Of a stretch of DNA of 64,000 nt, positions 36,432 through 43,954 are shown piece after piece. The notes beneath the pieces are model-generated. The model searched no databases, was not told the origin of the DNA, and saw only the letters and a program-made list of their open reading frames with translations. The position numbers and the translations under genes are program-made. This DNA is from FEN-1219 sp963810755. Lineage in GTDB: Bacteria > Pseudomonadota > Gammaproteobacteria > Steroidobacterales > Rariloculaceae. Numbering within the stretch: position 1 is the stretch's first letter; each line of letters starts with the position of its first letter. The DNA lies in NCBI GenBank assembly GCA_963810755.1, contig CAWEOP010000003.1, positions 620,001 to 684,000 on the forward strand. Reading direction: 5' to 3'.

Positions 36432-37319
36432 GTGATCGCAGAAGTCGCCGCCGTCCTGTTACCGGTGTTCTGCATCGCGACGCTGGGTTATGCCTGGCGG
36501 CTGTTCGGCGCGCCGTTCGACCTCGCGTTCGTGACGCGGCTCATTATGAACGTCGCGGGACCGTGCCTCGTGTTCGGCGGGCTATCGCATCTCGCACTGC
36601 CGCTCGATGAGTTCTTCGAGATGGTAGGCGCCTCAGTCGCGATCCTGCTCGGCACCGCTCTCGTCGCCTTCTTGCTGCTGAAGGTGCTGCGCTTGCCAGT
36701 GCGCTCGTACTTGCCGGCCCTCACTATCGGCAACGTCGGTAACTTGGGCTTGCCGCTCTGTCTCTTCGCGTTCGGCGAGCAAGGCCTCGCACTCGCGATC
36801 GCGTTGTACGTCACGAACTCCGTCGGTCAATTCACGCTCGTGCCGCTGCTGCAGTCGCGCGCGTCGGTTCTCAGGACGCTGATCACGACGCCCGTGATCT
36901 ACGCCGCGGTCGGCGGGATGGGCGTGGTGCTCACGGGACTCGTGCTGCCCAAGTGGCTAGACGACACCGTCGACTTGCTTGGCGGTCTCATGATCCCGCT
37001 GATGCTGCTCGCGCTCGGTCACACGGTCGGGGGCTTGCGGGCGCGCAACTTGAAACGCGCGTTCGGGCTTGGCGCAGCGCGCCTCCTGATCGCCTTCGGT
37101 GTCGCGGTGGGCGTAAGTGAGGCTCTCGGGATCGAAGGCGTGGCGCAGGGCGTGCTCGTGCTGCAGGGATCGATGCCGGCAGCGGTATTCAGCTACCTCT
37201 TCGCCGCGCGTTACGAGCGAGACGCGGAGGACGTCGCGGGAATCGTGCTGGTCTCGACGCTGCTGGCCGCGGTGGCGCTGCCGTTCGTCGTGTCGTACGT
37301 TCTTTGGCTCGCGGGTTGA
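36432..37319 (+). CDS. AEC family (auxin efflux carrier-like) permease
   Basis: A 295-residue inner-membrane protein with about ten TM helices: hydrophobic segments separated by very short loops, in the two five-helix halves of the AEC family. The first half includes VLLPVFCIATLGYAWR and NVAGPCLVFGGLS; the second has VLQGSMPAAVFSYLFAARY, a signature-like segment. Family members export organic acids such as malonate or act as auxin carriers in plants; the bacterial substrate here is unknown. The start is a GTG at 36432. The gene converges with the thiolase gene. Confidence 0.85.
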   Translation: MIAEVAAVLLPVFCIATLGYAWRLFGAPFDLAFVTRLIMNVAGPCLVFGGLSHLALPLDEFFEMVGASVAILLGTALVAFLLLKVLRLPVRSYLPALTIGNVGNLGLPLCLFAFGEQGLALAIALYVTNSVGQFTLVPLLQSRASVLRTLITTPVIYAAVGGMGVVLTGLVLPKWLDDTVDLLGGLMIPLMLLALGHTVGGLRARNLKRAFGLGAARLLIAFGVAVGVSEALGIEGVAQGVLVLQGSMPAAVFSYLFAARYERDAEDVAGIVLVSTLLAAVALPFVVSYVLWLAG

Positions 37320-37367
37320 AGAGCGCGCGGCGAGCGGCACTAGATCGACGCCGCCGACGGCAAGCGT

Positions 37368-38651
37368 TCAAGCCGCCTCGAGGATCGCGGTCACACCCAT
37401 GCCTCCGGCGGTGCACACCGAGATGAGCCCGCGCCCACGACCGTTCTGCTTGAGCAGCTTCGCGAGCGCGGCGACGAGCCGAGTGCCGGTCGCGGCGAAC
37501 GGGTGACCGACCGCGACGCTGCCGCCTTTGACGTTGAGCTTCGAGCGATCGATCGAGCCGAGCGGGCGGTCGCGTTTGAGCCGCTCACGACAGAACTTCT
37601 CCGACTCCCAAGCCTTCAGCGTCGCGAGCGTCTGTGCCGCGAACGCCTCGTGTATCTCGTAGTAGTCGAACTCCTGGAGGGCGAGGTTCGCGTCCGCAAG
37701 CATCGCGGACACGGCGTACGCGGGCGCCATCAGTAGCCCTTCGGCGTGCACGAAGTCGACCGCGGCTTCGCGCGCGTAAGTGAGATACGCGCTGACCGGT
37801 AGCGAGCGTTGCTTCGCCCACTCCTCCGAGCACAGCAGCACCGCCGATGCGCCGTCGGTCAATGGCGTGCTGTTGCCGGCGGTGAGGGTGCCGGCGGGGC
37901 TCTTGTCGAATACGGGCTTGAGCTTCGCGAGCTGCTCGAGGCTCGTGTCCGTCCGCACGTTGTTGTCGCGCTTCACTCCCTGAAACTCGACTAGCAGGTC
38001 GTCGTAGAACCCTTCCGCGTATGCCTTCGCCGCGTTCTTGTGGCTCGCAAGCGCGAGCTCGTCCTGCTCGCGGCGGGAAATCTGCCATTCCTTCGCCGTG
38101 ATCTCCATGCTTTCGCCCATCGAGAGATGCGTGCGCGGCTCAATCACTCCGGGGAACACGGGCTTGAAGTGCCGCGGACGAAGCTTGAGCCACGGACCGA
38201 TCCGCGCGCCGAACGTCCGGCCGCGCGCGCTCTCGAGCAATAACGTGCGATAGGCCTCGGGATAGACGATCGGCACGTCGCTGATGCTGTCCGTCCCGCC
38301 CGCGATACCGGCGTCGATGAGCCCGGTCGCGATCTTGCTGCCGATCAGGATCGTCGCGGACAGACTCGTCCCGCACGCGCGCTGGATGTCGAAAGCGGGC
38401 GTCTCGGGAGCCAGGCCCGACGACAACGTCGACTCGCGCGCGAGGTTCCAGTCGCGCGAGTGCTTGATCACCGCGCCAAGGGAAACGTCTCCGAGCCGCT
38501 GACCCTCGAGCCCATGCTTCGCGACGAGCGCGCGCAGCACCGCGGTCATCATGTCCTGGTTCGACGAATGGGAATAGGCTGTATGCGCGCGGCAAAACGG
38601 AATACGAACGCCGCCGACGATCGCTACTCGACGGGAAATTTGACTACTCAT
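37368..38651 (-). CDS. fadI: Acetyl-CoA C-acyltransferase (thiolase), FadI-type
   Basis: Cleaves 3-ketoacyl-CoA in beta-oxidation, or condenses acyl-CoA in reverse. The 427-residue length and motifs fit FadI: nucleophilic Cys in QRACGTS, the YEIHEAFAAQ His, VAVGHPFAATG and the C-terminal SVCTAGGMG Cys. The linker segment with RTFGARIGPWLKLRPRHFKP is the insertion typical of the FadI/trifunctional group. FadJ is not adjacent. A perfect 7-bp inverted repeat overlies the likely -10 region upstream. Function is likely in fatty-acid catabolism. Confidence 0.87.
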   Translation of the reverse strand: MSSQISRRVAIVGGVRIPFCRAHTAYSHSSNQDMMTAVLRALVAKHGLEGQRLGDVSLGAVIKHSRDWNLARESTLSSGLAPETPAFDIQRACGTSLSATILIGSKIATGLIDAGIAGGTDSISDVPIVYPEAYRTLLLESARGRTFGARIGPWLKLRPRHFKPVFPGVIEPRTHLSMGESMEITAKEWQISRREQDELALASHKNAAKAYAEGFYDDLLVEFQGVKRDNNVRTDTSLEQLAKLKPVFDKSPAGTLTAGNSTPLTDGASAVLLCSEEWAKQRSLPVSAYLTYAREAAVDFVHAEGLLMAPAYAVSAMLADANLALQEFDYYEIHEAFAAQTLATLKAWESEKFCRERLKRDRPLGSIDRSKLNVKGGSVAVGHPFAATGTRLVAALAKLLKQNGRGRGLISVCTAGGMGVTAILEAA

Positions 38652-38676
38652 CGACCGCTCCGCCGTTCAAACGAGA

Positions 38677-38695
38677 GCGAGCAGTATATGCTCGC
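38677..38695. promoter_or_regulatory. Operator-like palindrome in the fadI divergent region
   Basis: GCGAGCA-GTATA-TGCTCGC is a perfect 7-bp inverted repeat with a five-base spacer. On the minus strand it contains TATACT (38683-38688), a -10-like hexamer for fadI, so a regulator bound here would block fadI transcription. The size and symmetry resemble TetR- or FadR-type sites. No such regulator gene is in the window. Confidence 0.45.
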
Positions 38696-38734
38696 GAGTC
38701 GTCAACGAGGTCGTGTTTTGCGCCGGGCGCACAC

Positions 38735-38740
38735 TACAAT
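38735..38740 (+). promoter_or_regulatory. -10 box TACAAT before the lipoprotein operon
   Basis: TACAAT ends seven bases before the ATG at 38748, with no strong -35 at the right distance. If used, transcription would begin at or next to the start codon, giving a leaderless or nearly leaderless message; I also see no Shine-Dalgarno ahead of that ATG. Proposed from hexamer match only. Confidence 0.35.
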
Positions 38741-38747
38741 CGAACGC

Positions 38748-39200
38748 ATGAAACTCGCGCGGCTCGGTCCGCTCGCATTATCTTCCGCCCTCTTGGCGAC
38801 GAGCTGCAGCACGAACGATCCCGTGGCGGAGATTCGCGCGACGCTCGCGGCCGCAGAGGCCGCAGCGGAAGCGCGCGACGCCGGCTTTTTCCGCGACTTC
38901 GTCGGCGCCGGCTATCGTGACTCGCGCGGAAACGACCGCGAGCAACTCCTGAATCTCGTACGCGGTTACTTCATCGCGCACCAGAGGATCGAGATCGTGA
39001 GCCGCATCGACGAGATCAGGCTCGAAGGCAGCGACGCAGCGCACGCCGTGGTGCATGCGGGTCTCGCCGGTCAGCGCGCGGGCGAGTCGCTGCTCGGCGG
39101 CGTCGGCGCGGACGTCTACCGCTTCGAGCTCGAGCTCGTGGACGACGGCGGCGAATGGCGCATGATCGGCGCACAGTGGGAACGCCTAGGTGGAGAGTGA
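38748..39200 (+). CDS. Lipoprotein with an NTF2-like domain
   Basis: A 150-residue protein with a type II signal: a hydrophobic SALLATSC lipobox places the lipid on Cys20. The mature part (about 25-148) has the pattern of an NTF2/SnoaL-like cone: an initial amphipathic helix (IRATLAAAEAAAEARD), then helix and beta strands ending GGEWRMIGAQWERL. Such domains often serve as ligand-binding or scaffolding modules; no catalytic residues stand out. It is the first of three co-directional genes with a second lipoprotein (1 bp apart) and a sensor kinase, which suggests an envelope-sensing operon (inference). Confidence 0.7.
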   Translation: MKLARLGPLALSSALLATSCSTNDPVAEIRATLAAAEAAAEARDAGFFRDFVGAGYRDSRGNDREQLLNLVRGYFIAHQRIEIVSRIDEIRLEGSDAAHAVVHAGLAGQRAGESLLGGVGADVYRFELELVDDGGEWRMIGAQWERLGGE

Positions 39201-39201
39201 A

Positions 39202-39690
39202 ATGAGTGGTGAAGGATCTAGAGCTCGATGGAAGACCCCGATCGCGGGGTTATGCATCGCGCTCGTTGTGGCAGGTTGCGCGGCGTCGCCGCCGTCGATC
39301 GCGATTCCGCGCATCCAGGCGACACAGCTGGCGCCGCTGCAAGCGGGCGCGAGCGGCCAGCGTTACCGCCTGAGTCTTCTCGTCGACAATCAAAACCCCG
39401 AGCCACTGCCTATCAAGGAGGTTCGCTTCACCATGCGAATCACCGGGCAAGGTGTGATCACGGCCCGCCACGCGATGCTCGTCACGGTCGAGGCGCTCGA
39501 TCGGCAGACGCTGCAAGTGGAGGTCGACGGTGACGTGCTGCCGTCGCTGTCGCAATTGCGCGCTGCCGCGGCACCGGGCAACACACTCCCCTATGAGATC
39601 TACGGCAACATCACGCTCGATCGCGCGTTCCAGAACACGCTGCCGTTCACTGCGACCGGCGCCGTGACGTTGTCGGCGAGCGAAAGGTAA
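39202..39690 (+). CDS. Lipoprotein with a LEA14-like (WHy) domain
   Basis: A 162-residue protein with lipobox VVAGC (Cys26). The mature region (about 45-155) matches the single-domain water-stress/LEA type 2 pattern: YRLSLLVDNQNPEPLPIKEVRFTMRI, then alternating beta strands and GNITLDRAFQNTLPFTATGAV. These domains form an immunoglobulin-like beta-sandwich in desiccation-related proteins, but their bacterial roles are not well defined. The start ATG at 39202 follows GGTGGAG; a GTG at 39190 is in frame but lies in the upstream gene. Only 12 bp separate it from the kinase. Confidence 0.7.
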   Translation: MSGEGSRARWKTPIAGLCIALVVAGCAASPPSIAIPRIQATQLAPLQAGASGQRYRLSLLVDNQNPEPLPIKEVRFTMRITGQGVITARHAMLVTVEALDRQTLQVEVDGDVLPSLSQLRAAAAPGNTLPYEIYGNITLDRAFQNTLPFTATGAVTLSASER

Positions 39691-39702
39691 CGCCATAGCG
39701 CC

Positions 39703-41751
39703 GTGTCGCTGCGGATTCAGCTGCTGGCGTTCGGGGTATTGACGCTGGTCTTGCCGTGGACCGGCTTCCGCTACGTTACGGAGATGGAGGCCGCGCTACG
39801 CAGCGGCCTCGAGCAATCGTTGATCGCGAGCGCGACGACCGTGGCAGCCGCGCTCGAGGAGCAGGGCGTGCCGCTTTGTCCCGCGCCGCAATGCGTGCCG
39901 CCGAAGACGCGCACCGGCGCCACGATCTACGCGGCGCCGCTGCGTTCCGAGCCGCAGATCGACGGGGTCCGCGACGACTGGAATCTCCCCGACGACGCAG
40001 CGGTCGCGCTCGGCGGCGGCCATCGGCTCTGGGCCGGAGTCGAGGGGCGCTTTGCCTATCTCTTCATTGCGGTTCGCGACGCGCACCTCGTCTACCCGCC
40101 GAGGCCCGGCGAGATGCCCTACGGCGACCGCGTCGTTCTCGCGACCGAGCCGTCTCCGGAGATCGTTCGCTGGCTCCTGCTCGGCACCGGCGCGCCGGGC
40201 ACGTTCCGCGCGCAGGAGACTGCGCCGGACCTATTCGCTCCGACCGAAGCGTACGACACGCGTGTGCTCGGCGCGTGGCAGGAGACGGCCACGGGCTATT
40301 CGATCGAGCTGCGCGTACCGCTGAACCTCGTCGGCGCGGCGCTTGCCGTCGGCGTGATCGGTGTCGATCCCAGTGGTGCCGACTACGCGGTCGCGCTGAG
40401 CGCGTCGTGGGATGCGGCGACCCTCGGGCTAGGCCGCTTCGTCTATCAGCGTCCCGAGCTCGAGACGCTGCTCGGGCAGTTCGGCCGCGCGGGGCTCGGG
40501 CGCTTCCGAGTGATCGACGCGGACGGCTGGGTGTTGTCGGACGCTGGCAGCGTCGAGCCGCGCGAAATCGATCGCGAGTCCGCGAGCTTCGTCGCGAGCG
40601 TATTCCGCTGGGCCTTGCGGCGCGACGACCCGCCCTACCCGCGCGAGCTTCCGTACGGCAGAGTATCGGACCCGAAGCTGCGCGACGCGTCGAGCGGACA
40701 ACCGGCCACCGCGTGGTACGGCGACGATCCGGATCGCGACGCGATCGTCGCGGCTGCCGTGCCGATCGCGGGCCCGCGCGGCGAAGCCGGTGTAGTTCTG
40801 CTCGAGCAGGCGAGCGATCCGATCCTCACGCTCACGAACCAGGCGCTCGTGCGGCTCATGACGTTTACGGTGCTCCTTAGCGTCCTCGCTTCCGGTGGCC
40901 TGCTCGGTTACGCGACGTGGTTGTCGCTGCGCGTGCGACGGCTCGCGCATGCGGCGGAGAACGCGCTCGGGCCGCAAGGCGAGATCCGCACTGCGATTCC
41001 GGGACAAGGCGCGCGCGACGAGATCGGCGATCTCGCGCGTAGCTTCACGAACCTGCTCGAGCGGCTGCGCGAGCACACCGAATACCTCCGGACGCTCGCT
41101 GGCAAGCTCTCGCATGAGCTCCGAACGCCGCTCGCGGTCGTCACGACGTCGCTCGACAACCTCGAGCACGAAGCCAAAGCGCCGGGCGCGGAAGCGTACC
41201 TCGCTCGCTTGCGGCAGGGTGCCGAGCGGCTCGACGCGATTCTCGTTGCGATGAGCGAGGCCACCGAGCTCGAGCGTGCGATCAACGACACGGTAGCTGA
41301 GCGATTCAGGCTCGCGGCCGTCGTGGAGTCGTGTTGCCAGGCTTACCGCGACGTCTATCCCGAGCGCCAGGTCGACTGTCGTATCGGCGCGGTTGCGACA
41401 GAGGTGGTCGGCTCGGGGGAACTCGTCGCACAGCTGCTGGACAAGCTCGTCGACAACGCGGTGAGCTTCAGCCCTGTCGGCAGCAGCATCGAAGTCGAGC
41501 TCGCCGCAGCGGGCAACGAGCTCGTGCTCAGCGTCACGAATCGCGGCCCTACGCTCCCTGAGAAAATGCGCAAACAGCTGTTTGATTCGCTCGTGTCGAT
41601 TCGCGATCGGCGTGACCGCCGGCCGCACCTCGGGCTGGGTCTGCACATCGTCGCGCTGATCGCCAAGTTCCACGGTGGGCGTGCAGACGCCAACGACCTC
41701 CCCGACCGCAGCGGAGTGGTTTTCCGAGTCTGGTTTCCGACCGCAGGTTAG
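39703..41751 (+). CDS. Sensor histidine kinase with CBM9-like periplasmic domain (dedicated-sortase-type)
   Basis: A 682-residue membrane kinase. One TM lies at residues 5-25. A periplasmic segment follows, and about 70-235 has the CBM9-like beta-sandwich pattern (PQIDGVRDDWNLP, AYLFIAVRD, GYSIELRVPL). A second TM sits near 380-405, then HAMP, HisKA with His471 in GKLSHELRTPL, and HATPase_c with DNAVSFS and HLGLGLHIVAL. The whole layout recalls the histidine kinase of the proteobacterial dedicated sortase system. The start is a GTG. The matching regulator (48874-49572) is 7.1 kb away on the other strand. No sortase or LPXTG protein is in the window, so the output is unknown. Confidence 0.82.
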   Translation: MSLRIQLLAFGVLTLVLPWTGFRYVTEMEAALRSGLEQSLIASATTVAAALEEQGVPLCPAPQCVPPKTRTGATIYAAPLRSEPQIDGVRDDWNLPDDAAVALGGGHRLWAGVEGRFAYLFIAVRDAHLVYPPRPGEMPYGDRVVLATEPSPEIVRWLLLGTGAPGTFRAQETAPDLFAPTEAYDTRVLGAWQETATGYSIELRVPLNLVGAALAVGVIGVDPSGADYAVALSASWDAATLGLGRFVYQRPELETLLGQFGRAGLGRFRVIDADGWVLSDAGSVEPREIDRESASFVASVFRWALRRDDPPYPRELPYGRVSDPKLRDASSGQPATAWYGDDPDRDAIVAAAVPIAGPRGEAGVVLLEQASDPILTLTNQALVRLMTFTVLLSVLASGGLLGYATWLSLRVRRLAHAAENALGPQGEIRTAIPGQGARDEIGDLARSFTNLLERLREHTEYLRTLAGKLSHELRTPLAVVTTSLDNLEHEAKAPGAEAYLARLRQGAERLDAILVAMSEATELERAINDTVAERFRLAAVVESCCQAYRDVYPERQVDCRIGAVATEVVGSGELVAQLLDKLVDNAVSFSPVGSSIEVELAAAGNELVLSVTNRGPTLPEKMRKQLFDSLVSIRDRRDRRPHLGLGLHIVALIAKFHGGRADANDLPDRSGVVFRVWFPTAG

Positions 41752-42404
41752 AGCGCCGTCGCGGACGACGTCGCTGCCGAGTAAGCGATCCCACACCCGC
41801 CGAGCCCGCAGTATCCGTTCGGATTCTTCGCGAGGTATTGCTGGTGGTAGTCCTCGGCGTAGTAGAACGGAGGCGCTTGCGACACCTCGGTCGTGATTTT
41901 GGGGAAGCGCTGCGCGGTCAGCAGCTTCTGGTAGCGATCGCGGCTTTCCTCCGCTTCGTCGAGCTGCTCGTCGTCGAAACAATAGATGGCGGAGCGGTAC
42001 TGCGTCCCGATGTCGGCGCTTTGGCGCATTCCTTGCGTCGGGTCGTGCGACTGCCAGAAGGTCGCGAGCAGCTTTGCGAAGCTCACGACGTTCGGGTCGT
42101 AGACCACCAGTACGGCTTCGGTGTGACCTGTGAGGCCCGTGCAGACCTCCTCGTAGGTGGCGTTCTGGGTGTAGCCGCCCGCGTAGCCGACGGCCGTCGT
42201 GTAGACGCCCCGCTGCGTCCAGAAGCAGCGCTCGGCACCCCAAAAACATCCCATACCGAACAGCACGGACTTCATTCCGGTCGGGAACGGCGGCTTCAGC
42301 GGGTGATCGAGGACGAAGTGACGATCGGTGATCTCGAGCGCCGCAGAGCGGCCCGGCAGGGCTTGCTCTGGCGTCGGTTTATCTAGCGCTCTACGGCCGA
42401 ACAT
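41748..42404 (-). CDS. msrA: Peptide methionine sulfoxide reductase A
   Basis: Repairs methionine-S-sulfoxide in proteins. The 218-residue protein has the nucleophilic Cys53 in GMGCFWGAE, the conserved YAGG and GHTEAV blocks, and C-terminal resolving cysteines in YCGLGGCG. The N-terminal extension (about 40 residues before the core) is the one seen in E. coli-type MsrA. A strong AAGGAGGG lies six bases before the ATG at 42404, so the longer in-frame extension was rejected. It follows gltD by 38 bp and its stop overlaps the end of the sensor kinase gene by four bases, tail to tail. No signal peptide. Confidence 0.93.
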   Translation of the reverse strand: MFGRRALDKPTPEQALPGRSAALEITDRHFVLDHPLKPPFPTGMKSVLFGMGCFWGAERCFWTQRGVYTTAVGYAGGYTQNATYEEVCTGLTGHTEAVLVVYDPNVVSFAKLLATFWQSHDPTQGMRQSADIGTQYRSAIYCFDDEQLDEAEESRDRYQKLLTAQRFPKITTEVSQAPPFYYAEDYHQQYLAKNPNGYCGLGGCGIAYSAATSSATAL

Positions 42405-42442
42405 AGAGTCCCTCCTTGCGAGCGGCGCTCGATTCGCGGGGC

Positions 42443-43936
42443 TCAGCCCGTCGCGCCCCCCAAACTGATCTTCGGGGCCGGCAGCAAGGTCGATCCCATG
42501 AGGAATTGATCGACCGCACGGGCGGCGCCGCGCCCTTCGTTGATCGCCCACACCACGAGCGACTGGCCGCGGCGGCAGTCACCCGCCGCGAACACGCCCG
42601 GCACGCTCGTCGCGAACTTGCCGTGAATGGCCCGGTAGTTCGACCTTTGATCGAGCTCGACGCCGAGCTGTTCCGCGACGTAGCGCTCCGGACCGAGGAA
42701 GCCCATGGCCAGGAAAATCAGGTCCGCGTCGAGCAGCTCGGCGGTCCCGTCGATCTCGACCATCTTCGGCTGGCCGCTGTTGACCTGCCATTCGATTCGA
42801 GTGATGCGCACGGAGCCCACGCCGCCGTGGCCATTTGCCGCGAATTCCTTCGAAACGACCGCGAAGTTGCGCGGATCCGCGCCGAACTTCGCGATTGACT
42901 CCTCGTGTGCGTAGTCCGTGCGCCGGATCTTCGGCCAAAGCGGCCACGGGTTATCGGCCGCGCGCCTCTCGGGCGGCTGATCGAGCAGCTCGAGGTTGAT
43001 CAGGCTCTTGCAGCCGTGCCGCAGAGCGGTGCCGATGCAGTCCGCGCCGGTGTCGCCGCCGCCGATCACGACGACGCGCATGTCCTTCGCGTCGATGAAC
43101 TGACGGTCCTCGAGGTTGCTGTTCAGCAGGCTCTTGGTATTCGCGGTCAGGTATTCCATCGCGAAGTGGATGCCCTTGAGGTCGCGGCCCGGGATCTTGA
43201 GGTCGCGCGGCTGCGTCGCTCCCGTCGTGAGCAGCAAGGCGTCATGCTCCGCGCGCAGCTTGCCCGCGTCCACGCCGCGGCCGACGTCGGCGTTCGTGAC
43301 GAACTCGATGCCCGACGCCCGCAGCAGGTCGACGCGCCGGTTCACGACCTGCTTGTCGAGCTTCATATTCGGAATGCCGTACATCAATAGGCCGCCGATA
43401 CGGTCCGCGCGTTCGTAGACCGTGACCTCGTGTCCGGCTTTGTTGAGCTGATCCGCCGCGGCGAGGCCCGCAGGACCCGAACCGACGATCGCCACCTTCT
43501 TGCCGGTTCGTGCCTCGGGCACGTGCGGCTCGATCCAACCTTCGGCGAAGCCGCGGTCGACGATCGCGTTCTCGATGTTCTTGATCGTCACGGGAGGATC
43601 GGTGATACCGAGCACGCATGCGCCCTCGCATGGCGCGGGACAGGTGCGGCCCGTGAACTCAGGGAAGTTGTTGGTCTTGTGCAGCCGCTCGAGCGCGTCG
43701 CGCCACCGGCCCTGATAGACCAGGTCATTCCACTCGGGGATCAAGTTGTCGATCGGGCAGCCGTCCGGCGACTGACAGAACGGCACGCCGCAGTCCATGC
43801 AGCGCGCGCCCTGATTGCGTAGATGCTCGTCCGCGGAGTGCGTAAAGATCTCGCGGAAATCGCCCACGCGCTCGCCGGCGTCCCGGTACGGGACGCTCTT
43901 CTTCGGATACTCCATGAAGCCGGTCGGCTTACCCAT
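42443..43936 (-). CDS. gltD: Glutamate synthase small subunit
   Basis: Transfers electrons from NADPH through FAD to the large subunit. At 497 residues it has the N-terminal iron-sulfur cysteines in CMDCGVPFC and CPIDN, the FAD-binding IVGSGPAGLAAADQL, GGLLMYGIPNMKLDK and the NADPH-binding VVIGGGDTGADCIGTA, with the final FAAGDCRRGQSLVVWAI. It lies 18 bp after gltB, the usual order in proteobacteria. The product works only with the gltB product, whose gene is frameshifted here. Confidence 0.93.
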   Translation of the reverse strand: MGKPTGFMEYPKKSVPYRDAGERVGDFREIFTHSADEHLRNQGARCMDCGVPFCQSPDGCPIDNLIPEWNDLVYQGRWRDALERLHKTNNFPEFTGRTCPAPCEGACVLGITDPPVTIKNIENAIVDRGFAEGWIEPHVPEARTGKKVAIVGSGPAGLAAADQLNKAGHEVTVYERADRIGGLLMYGIPNMKLDKQVVNRRVDLLRASGIEFVTNADVGRGVDAGKLRAEHDALLLTTGATQPRDLKIPGRDLKGIHFAMEYLTANTKSLLNSNLEDRQFIDAKDMRVVVIGGGDTGADCIGTALRHGCKSLINLELLDQPPERRAADNPWPLWPKIRRTDYAHEESIAKFGADPRNFAVVSKEFAANGHGGVGSVRITRIEWQVNSGQPKMVEIDGTAELLDADLIFLAMGFLGPERYVAEQLGVELDQRSNYRAIHGKFATSVPGVFAAGDCRRGQSLVVWAINEGRGAARAVDQFLMGSTLLPAPKISLGGATG

Positions 43937-43954
43937 GCTGCAAACCGTCCGACT

